Part shown: positions 59,301 to 64,000 of the stretch, one piece after another
Numbering within the stretch: position 1 is the stretch's first letter
Layout: the number at the start of each line of letters is the position of its first letter
Assembly (NCBI RefSeq): GCF_003602235.1
Contig: NZ_QZVS01000085.1
Location: 1-64,000 of the forward strand
Direction of reading: 5' to 3'
DNA from: Cryobacterium melibiosiphilum
GTDB lineage: Bacteria > Actinomycetota > Actinomycetes > Actinomycetales > Microbacteriaceae
DNA length: 64,000 nucleotides
The notes under the pieces: model-generated
What the model was told of the DNA's origin: nothing
What the model saw: only the letters and a program-made list of their open reading frames with translations
Databases searched by the model: none
Made by a program: the position numbers and the translations under genes

Positions 59301-59426
59301 ATGGCCGCCGACTACACCCCCAAGCTCGGAACGATCCTGATTCCCGGCACCCCCGAGTACGACGCCGCAGTCGCAAAAATCCAGGCTGCCGCGAACACGA
59401 TCACCAACAACGAAAAGAGCATCTAG
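59301..59426 (+). CDS. Very small phage protein
   Basis: 41 residues: LGTILIPGTPEYDAAVAKIQAAANTITNNEKSI. No strong ribosome site. It ends 3 bp before the SSB start. Confidence 0.45.
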   Translation: MAADYTPKLGTILIPGTPEYDAAVAKIQAAANTITNNEKSI

Positions 59427-59429
59427 ATC

Positions 59430-59837
59430 ATGGCAATCATCAAGATTCAGGGCACCGTCGGCAGCATCTTTCAGGACGGCAAGTGCGTGAAGCTCATCGA
59501 GAAATCGACCAGCGGTGACAAGGAATACACGAGCCGGTACACGGCGTGGTTCGACCAGTCGCCGGGGCTGTCCGAGGGCGATCACGTCAACGTCTCCGGC
59601 TTCTTTTCTGTCAAGCAGGGCAAGCCGTGGCAGGACCGCGACGGTAACGAACGCCAGTCCATCGACGTGAACGTGAACAAGGCGCGAGTCGACACGGGCA
59701 AGGGTGAGGAATCGCAGCAGAACACGCAGCAGAGCACGCAGCAGTCGCCGCCCGCGGATGACCCGTGGCCCGCGACTCAGCCCGCATCGAGCCCCGCGAC
59801 TGAGCCCGACTGGATCTCCCAGTCCACGCCTTTCTAG
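59430..59837 (+). CDS. Phage single-stranded DNA-binding protein
   Basis: 135 residues. OB-fold pattern (MAIIKIQGTVGSIFQDGKCVKLIEKST, EGDHVNVSGFFSVKQGKPWQDRDGNERQSIDVNVNKA), a Gln/Pro/Ser/Thr-rich linker and a tail ending PDWISQSTPF, which resembles the SSB partner-binding tip but with fewer acids. It protects single strands in phage replication. The next gene starts 4 bp later. Confidence 0.75.
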   Translation: MAIIKIQGTVGSIFQDGKCVKLIEKSTSGDKEYTSRYTAWFDQSPGLSEGDHVNVSGFFSVKQGKPWQDRDGNERQSIDVNVNKARVDTGKGEESQQNTQQSTQQSPPADDPWPATQPASSPATEPDWISQSTPF

Positions 59838-59840
59838 CCC

Positions 59841-60080
59841 ATGACCACCGAATGGCGTTCCAAAGCCAACTGTCTCGGCACCGACCCGGAGCTGTTCTTC
59901 CCGACCGACAGTCGGGCTGAGAATCGCCTGGAAGTCGCCGACATCTGCGGCAACTGCACCGTTTCGGCCGAGTGTCGGGGATTCGCAGACCAGAGTCAGC
60001 CGACCCGCGCTCACGGAATCTGGGGCGGGTTGAGCGTGGAGGAAAGAAAGCGATTGAGAGAGACGAAAGGGACAGCATGA
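59841..60080 (+). CDS. WhiB-family regulator, phage-borne
   Basis: 79 residues. Cys11, Cys36, Cys39 and Cys45 form the C-x-C-x2-C-x5-C iron-sulfur set, and GIWGG at 59-63 with SVEERKRLRE completes the family signature. Phage WhiB proteins such as that of TM4 interfere with host WhiB2-type control of division. It overlaps the next start by four bases. Confidence 0.92.
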   Translation: MTTEWRSKANCLGTDPELFFPTDSRAENRLEVADICGNCTVSAECRGFADQSQPTRAHGIWGGLSVEERKRLRETKGTA

Positions 60081-60928
60081 CCATCACCAGCTATGACGAT
60101 TTCCTGAGAGAGAAAGTCAACTTCGATAAGTCGTTCGGGTTCGAGATCGACCGCGACGAGATCGTTCAGGTATCAACTAGCGATTCAGTTAACTGCCTGA
60201 TCGGCGATAGAATTAGAGCGACCCCAAACCGAGTGCTTCAACACTCGCCGGGGCCTAACCCTGAATCAATTCGACTTGATTGGAGGGCTACCGTGAATGG
60301 TACCCGAAACGACATCCCCGCCCCTCGATTAAACAACAGTGGGCGGCAGAAGAACCCTCTCGATTCCGACCGCTACGGGCGGTTGGCCGTTGTGGAATCC
60401 GTTGTGGGCGGCTGGCTTTGCAAGTGTGATTGCGGGAGCGCCGTGATCGTCACGGGATGGCGACTCCAGAACGGCAAAGTCGTCTCGTGCGGATGCTTTC
60501 ATCGCGAGCGTCAGCATGAAACAGCCCGGACCCACGGCATGAAAAACACGCAGGTCTACACCGCCTGGATCAACATGCGCCAGCGGTGCTCGAATCAGAA
60601 CAGGCCAGATTGGGCCAACTATGGCGGGCGCGGCATTCGAGTATGCACGGCTTGGCAAGATTCGTTCGAAGCCTTCCTGGCCGACATGGGCGAGCCCAAA
60701 ACGGGTGAGTCAATCGACCGTATCGACGCCAATGGGAACTACGAGCTGGGCAACTGCCGATGGGCAACGGCTACCCAGCAATCCCGAAATAAGCGGTCAA
60801 ATCGGATGCTCACAATCAACGGTGAGGCACGAACGCTAGTCGAGTGGTGTGAGCTGCGCGACGTTCCATATTTTACGGCACATGCCCGACTAAGGCGCGG
60901 CGCGACAGCAGAAGAGGCCATCGCATGA
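60077..60928 (+). CDS. HNH homing-type endonuclease fused behind a copy of the next gene's first ~28 codons
   Basis: 283 residues. Residues 1-28 (DDFLREKVNFDKSFGFEI) repeat the start of the downstream helicase-methyltransferase at both protein and DNA level. From ~73 a self-standing nuclease begins: WLCKCDCGS and VVSCGCFH zinc cysteines, YTAWINMRQRCSNQ, YGGRGIRVCTAWQDSFEAFLADMGEP, SIDRIDANGNYELGNCRWATATQQSRNKRSN, and an eWC...Rl..GataeeAi tail as in phage HNH endonucleases. An internal GTG (60293) has its own GGAGGG. Residues 29-72 match neither part. Confidence 0.8.
   Translation: MTITSYDDFLREKVNFDKSFGFEIDRDEIVQVSTSDSVNCLIGDRIRATPNRVLQHSPGPNPESIRLDWRATVNGTRNDIPAPRLNNSGRQKNPLDSDRYGRLAVVESVVGGWLCKCDCGSAVIVTGWRLQNGKVVSCGCFHRERQHETARTHGMKNTQVYTAWINMRQRCSNQNRPDWANYGGRGIRVCTAWQDSFEAFLADMGEPKTGESIDRIDANGNYELGNCRWATATQQSRNKRSNRMLTINGEARTLVEWCELRDVPYFTAHARLRRGATAEEAIA
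60282..60295 (+). promoter_or_regulatory. Internal ribosome site and GTG start of the endonuclease
   Basis: GGAGGG (60282-60287) five bases before GTG 60293, in frame with the larger ORF. It suggests that the nuclease was a free-standing gene (60293-60928, 211 aa) that can still be made alone. Confidence 0.65.
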
Positions 60929-63513
60929 AGTCCATCGACTATGAAGACTTCCTCAGGGAGAAAGTCAATTTTGATCGATCGTTCGGGTTCGAAATCACGG
61001 AGTCCGAGATGAACCCGATCCTCTTTCCGCATCAGAAAATGATCGTTCAGTGGGCCGTAAAGGGCGGCCGGCGTGCGATCTTTGCAGCATTCGGCCTGGG
61101 CAAGTCGTTCATGCAGATCGAGACGCTGCGGCTGATCACGAAGCACAAGGGCGGCCGGGCCCTGATCGTCGCGCCCCTCGGGATGCGGCACGAGTTCATC
61201 GGTGACGGCGCCAAGCTCGGCGTTGACGTGACGTTCATCAAGACGGCGGCGTTCGGACTGCCTGAGACGGGCATGTTTGTCACCAACTACGAGAGCGTGC
61301 GTGACGGCAAGATCGACCCGAACCTGTTCACGGCGACCAGCCTGGACGAGGCTAGCGTGCTGCGCGACTACGGGAGCAAGACGTTTCAGACGTTCCTGCA
61401 GCTGTTCAAGGACATCGCGTTTCGGTTCGTGGCTACGGCGACCCCGAGCCCAAACCGGTTCAAGGAGCTGTCGCACTACGCGGCCTACCTCGGCATCATG
61501 GACTCGGGGCAGATCCTCACCCGGTTCTTCCAACGCGATTCATCTTCGGCCGGCAACCTGACCCTGCACCCGCACAAGGAGCGCGAGTTCTGGCTTTGGC
61601 TGAACACCTGGGCGTGCTTCATCCAGAAGCCCAGCGACCTCGGCTACTCGGATGACGGTTACGAGCTGCCCGAGCTCGACGTGCGATTCCACCGTGTCGA
61701 GATCAAGGGCGGCGAGGTGCGCATGGACGGCGACGGGCAGGCGGTTCTGTTCGCGAACGGCGCGCTGGGACTATCGGGAGCCGCGACCGAGAAGCGAAAC
61801 AGTCTCTCGGCGCGGATCGAGAAGCTGGCCGAGCTGGTCGACGAATCGCCGGATGATCATTTCGTGCTCTGGCACACGTTGGAGGATGAGCGCCGCGCGA
61901 TCAAGAAAGCCGTTCCCGAGGCCGTCGAAGTGTTCGGCGCGCTGGACTTGGACGAGCGTGAAGAGCGGGTCGTGAAGTTCTCGAACGGTGAGTCGCGGAT
62001 ACTCGCGACGAAGCCGAGTCTTTCCGGGTCGGGGTCGAACTTCCAGCGTCATTGCCACCGGGCCATTTACGCCGGGATCGACTTCAAGTTCAACGACTTC
62101 ATTCAGTCGGTCCACCGCTTGCACCGATTCCTACAGAAGGAGCAGGTGCGCATCGATGTGATCCTGGCCGAGTCCGAAGAGTCTGTGATCGAGATCCTGC
62201 TGGCCAAGTGGGAGCAGCACAAAAAGCTGACCTCGAGCATGAGTGACATTCTGCGGGAGTTCGGCCTGGACGCTGGCGCGATCTCGCAGGCGCTCACCCG
62301 CTCGATGGGTGTTGAACGTGTTGAGGTCGCCGGCGAGGGCTGGCAGTTCGCGCTGAACGATTGCGTTCTCGAGACTCGGGACCACATGGAGACCGATTCG
62401 GTGGACATGATCCTGTCAAGCATCCCGTTCGGCACCCAGTATGAGTACTCGCCCAGCTACAACGACTTCGGTCACACGGATGACAACCTCCATTTCTGGG
62501 AACAGATGGACTACCTGACGCCGAATCTGCTGCGGGTGCTCAAGCCGGGCCGAGTCGCCGCCATCCACGTGAAGGACCGCATCCTGTTCGGCAACGTCAT
62601 GGGCACCGGCAACCCGACCGTAGAGCCGTTCCACGCGGAGACGCTGGCCCACTTCCGCAAGCACGGGTTCGACTACCTGGGCATGCACACCATCGTTACC
62701 GACGTGGTGCGCGAGAACAACCAGACCTACCGCCTCGGCTACACGAAGATGCGCGCTGACGCATCAAGTATGGGCATGGGGATGCCGGAATACGTGCTGC
62801 TGTTCCGCAAGCCGCAGACGGACCGGTCGAAGGGCTGGGGCGACGTGCGGGTGACGAAGGACATTTACGATCCGACGAAGCCGGTGAGCTGGGAGGATGA
62901 CGAGCCTGAGGCTGAGACGCCGCCGAACAACCCGGTCGATGGGTACTCGCTGGCACGCTGGCAGATCGACGCGCACGCGTTCTGGCGCTCGTCGGGTGAC
63001 CGGCACCTCACCCCTGAGGAGCTGTCGCAGCTCAAGCCTGAGGACATGTCGCGGCTGTTCACGGCGCAGACGGCCAATAGCGTCTATGACTACGAGAGCC
63101 ACGTCAAGACCGGCGAGCTGCTGGCCGGTCGAAAGCGGCTGCCGTCGACGTTCATGTCACTCGCCCCGGCGTCCTGGCATCCCGATGTGTGGCACGACGT
63201 CAACCGCATGCTCACCCTGAACGGTGAGCAGTCGCGGCGAAACCTCGTCATGCACACGTGCCCGCTGCAGTTCGACATCGTGGACAGGCTCATCACCGAG
63301 AAGAGCAACCCGGGCGATCTGATCTACGACCCGTTCGGCGGGCTGGGAACGGTCCCGCTGCGGGCGCTCAAGCTTGGGCGTCGCGGCCGTGCTGCCGAGC
63401 TGAACCCGGTCAGCTACTACGACGGAGTGAAGTACCTCGAAGCCGAATCGGCCGAACAGGACATGCCGACGTTGTTCGACCTGATCGACCTTGCTCAAGA
63501 TGATGCCGCATGA
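60925..63513 (+). CDS. Helicase-DNA methyltransferase fusion, phage-type
   Basis: 862 residues. Residues 1-440 form an SNF2/SF2 helicase: Walker A AAFGLGKS (54-61), motif II LDEAS (140-144), motif III TATP, and a C-terminal QSVHRLHR (motif VI-like). Residues ~465-850 form a beta-class DNA methyltransferase: motif IV as SSIPF (498-502), then RENNQTYRLG, WQIDAHAFWRSSG and motif I DPFGGLGT (802-809) with AAELNP. Order IV-before-I fits beta-class enzymes. SSIPF departs from the usual S/D-PPY. Possible role: modification of phage DNA against host restriction. Confidence 0.88.
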   Translation: MKSIDYEDFLREKVNFDRSFGFEITESEMNPILFPHQKMIVQWAVKGGRRAIFAAFGLGKSFMQIETLRLITKHKGGRALIVAPLGMRHEFIGDGAKLGVDVTFIKTAAFGLPETGMFVTNYESVRDGKIDPNLFTATSLDEASVLRDYGSKTFQTFLQLFKDIAFRFVATATPSPNRFKELSHYAAYLGIMDSGQILTRFFQRDSSSAGNLTLHPHKEREFWLWLNTWACFIQKPSDLGYSDDGYELPELDVRFHRVEIKGGEVRMDGDGQAVLFANGALGLSGAATEKRNSLSARIEKLAELVDESPDDHFVLWHTLEDERRAIKKAVPEAVEVFGALDLDEREERVVKFSNGESRILATKPSLSGSGSNFQRHCHRAIYAGIDFKFNDFIQSVHRLHRFLQKEQVRIDVILAESEESVIEILLAKWEQHKKLTSSMSDILREFGLDAGAISQALTRSMGVERVEVAGEGWQFALNDCVLETRDHMETDSVDMILSSIPFGTQYEYSPSYNDFGHTDDNLHFWEQMDYLTPNLLRVLKPGRVAAIHVKDRILFGNVMGTGNPTVEPFHAETLAHFRKHGFDYLGMHTIVTDVVRENNQTYRLGYTKMRADASSMGMGMPEYVLLFRKPQTDRSKGWGDVRVTKDIYDPTKPVSWEDDEPEAETPPNNPVDGYSLARWQIDAHAFWRSSGDRHLTPEELSQLKPEDMSRLFTAQTANSVYDYESHVKTGELLAGRKRLPSTFMSLAPASWHPDVWHDVNRMLTLNGEQSRRNLVMHTCPLQFDIVDRLITEKSNPGDLIYDPFGGLGTVPLRALKLGRRGRAAELNPVSYYDGVKYLEAESAEQDMPTLFDLIDLAQDDAA

Positions 63514-63651
63514 CTATTTCGGGTAGCGACGCAGAAACCGCAGGATGGCGTCTGTCACGGTCTCACCGCGTCTCTCCGCTTCCGCTTGCGCAGCTTTCCA
63601 AACGTCATCTGGAACTCGCACGGAGCGGGGCGGGGTGTGCGATGTCTTCAT
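63514..63651 (-). CDS. Ribbon-helix-helix protein, very small
   Basis: 45 residues: RSVRVPDDVWKAAQAEAERRGETVTDAILRFLRRYPK, a complete Arc/CopG-type RHH with strand and two helices. The start overlaps the stop of the 67-aa gene by ATGA. It ends 1 bp after the convergent methyltransferase stop. Likely an autoregulator or antitoxin. Confidence 0.75.
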   Translation of the reverse strand: MKTSHTPPRSVRVPDDVWKAAQAEAERRGETVTDAILRFLRRYPK

Positions 63652-63851
63652 GCGAGCTCCAATTCCGCGAGGCGATCGGAGAACCACATGCTGATGGCGT
63701 CGTGCATGTCGGTTCCCCAGTGCTTGTCAATCTGGAATTCGGCGGCGCGCACGAGCTCGGCGCTTTCAGCTCGGTTATAGGCGCGGTTCATGAGGGGATC
63801 TTCGCCGAGTGCGCGGGCTATTCGGTTGAGGGTGTTTGTGATTTTCGACAT
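63648..63851 (-). CDS. Small helical protein, partner of the RHH protein
   Basis: 67 residues: MSKITNTLNRIARALGEDPLMNRAYNRAESAELVRAAEFQIDKHWGTDMHDAISMWFSDRLAELELA, wholly helical, no family recognised. First gene of a two-gene leftward operon with its own promoter. The order unknown-then-RHH could be a toxin-antitoxin pair, but no toxin motif is visible. Confidence 0.65.
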   Translation of the reverse strand: MSKITNTLNRIARALGEDPLMNRAYNRAESAELVRAAEFQIDKHWGTDMHDAISMWFSDRLAELELA

Positions 63852-63857
63852 GCCTCA

Positions 63858-63886
63858 ACCCTAGTGCGCGTAAATACACGTGTCAA
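63858..63886 (-). promoter_or_regulatory. Consensus promoter of the leftward small operon; leaderless
   Basis: Read leftward: TTGACA (63886-63881), a 17-bp spacer, then TAGGGT (63863-63858). The expected start of transcription, about 7 bases on, falls on the A of ATG 63851. The palindrome ACACGTGT (63876-63883) and two AATACACG direct repeats overlap the -35 and could bind the RHH protein. Confidence 0.7.
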
Positions 63887-63889
63887 TAC

Positions 63890-63950
63890 ACGGGGAACGC
63901 TATTTGACCTGATCGACATCGAGGCGGAGTCAGAGACTGTAGCCGTCTAA
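63890..63950 (+). pseudogene. Possible 3' remnant of a second helicase-methyltransferase copy
   Basis: The rightward frame ends GTLFDLIDIEAESETVAV-stop. TLFDLID is shared with the tail of the intact methyltransferase (PTLFDLIDLAQDDAA), and TTTGACCTGATCGAC matches at DNA level apart from one base. It is short, so chance or a conserved clamp-binding-like peptide are alternatives. The last 50 bp of the window hold nothing I can recognise. Confidence 0.35.
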
Positions 63951-64000
63951 CCCACCCCCGCTATTCACCCTGTAGCGCGCACTACCCAGGCACCTATCGA

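Noticed and set aside
60165..60292. Group I intron or intein at the methyltransferase start
   Set aside because: The downstream gene retains its own complete N-terminus, and I see no intron core elements or splicing motifs; a duplicated gene start fits better.
63510..63950. Rightward 146-aa ORF after the methyltransferase
   Set aside because: It lies opposite two convincing leftward genes and their promoter; only the last ~18 codons have independent interest, as a possible remnant.

Overview
The window is high-GC actinobacterial DNA. Gene content and protein style (ribDEBAH order, GTP-type PEPCK, RamB-like regulator, SigK/RskA-type pair, a DUF222/HNH protein, leaderless-looking promoters) suggest a member of the Microbacteriaceae, but no rRNA or other marker is present to name a genus.

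Positions 1-42,800 are host chromosome. The layout is: the tail of a riboflavin operon (ribD fragment, ribE, ribBA, ribH); a four-helix membrane protein and an MHS-family symporter; a DrrAB-like ABC exporter of three genes; an ABC half-exporter with an odd linker in its ATPase domain; DUF1697, a lone ribbon-helix-helix protein and a SnoaL-like pseudogene; a DUF222/HNH protein followed by simple-repeat DNA; GH38 alpha-mannosidase; pckG facing a RamB-like regulator; two CorC/HlyC-type membrane proteins; a thiolase/SDR pair; a TrmH methyltransferase; a secreted DUF4397 protein; a DNA glycosylase; succinate-semialdehyde dehydrogenase; an ECF sigma/anti-sigma pair; nicotinamidase with an alpha/beta hydrolase; a D,D-carboxypeptidase; an oxidoreductase; a DHA2 drug exporter; and an MMPL transporter facing a TetR regulator.

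From about 42,835 to beyond the right edge lies a prophage. Its left end is a 3' half of a tRNA-Thr(CGT) gene on the minus strand, with the tRNA terminator still outside it. This is the attachment scar; the intact tRNA should be rebuilt at the unseen right end. The lysogeny block follows: a 52-aa ORF, tyrosine integrase, a small excisionase-like HTH protein, a leftward XRE repressor facing a Cro-like protein across a 77-bp operator region, another HTH protein and a Rha-type antirepressor.

After a 314-bp structured non-coding stretch and a tRNA-like gene comes a long early operon (about 47.2-63.5 kb) of mostly tiny genes joined by ATGA or GTGA overlaps. It carries a replication and recombination kit: a short sliding clamp, an SMC/RecF-like ATPase, RusA resolvase, a RecE/Cas4-like nuclease with a probable annealing partner, an HNH nuclease, a replication initiator and probable helicase-loading partner, SSB and a WhiB regulator. 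Virion genes are not in the window and should lie to the right.

The most unusual part is 60.0-64.0 kb. An HNH homing-type endonuclease is fused behind a second copy of the first ~28 codons of the next gene. That gene is an 862-aa helicase-DNA methyltransferase fusion. Downstream, a leftward pair of tiny genes (one ribbon-helix-helix) has its own promoter, followed by a short stretch resembling the methyltransferase C-terminus. This looks like a nested insertion in or next to a second methyltransferase gene.
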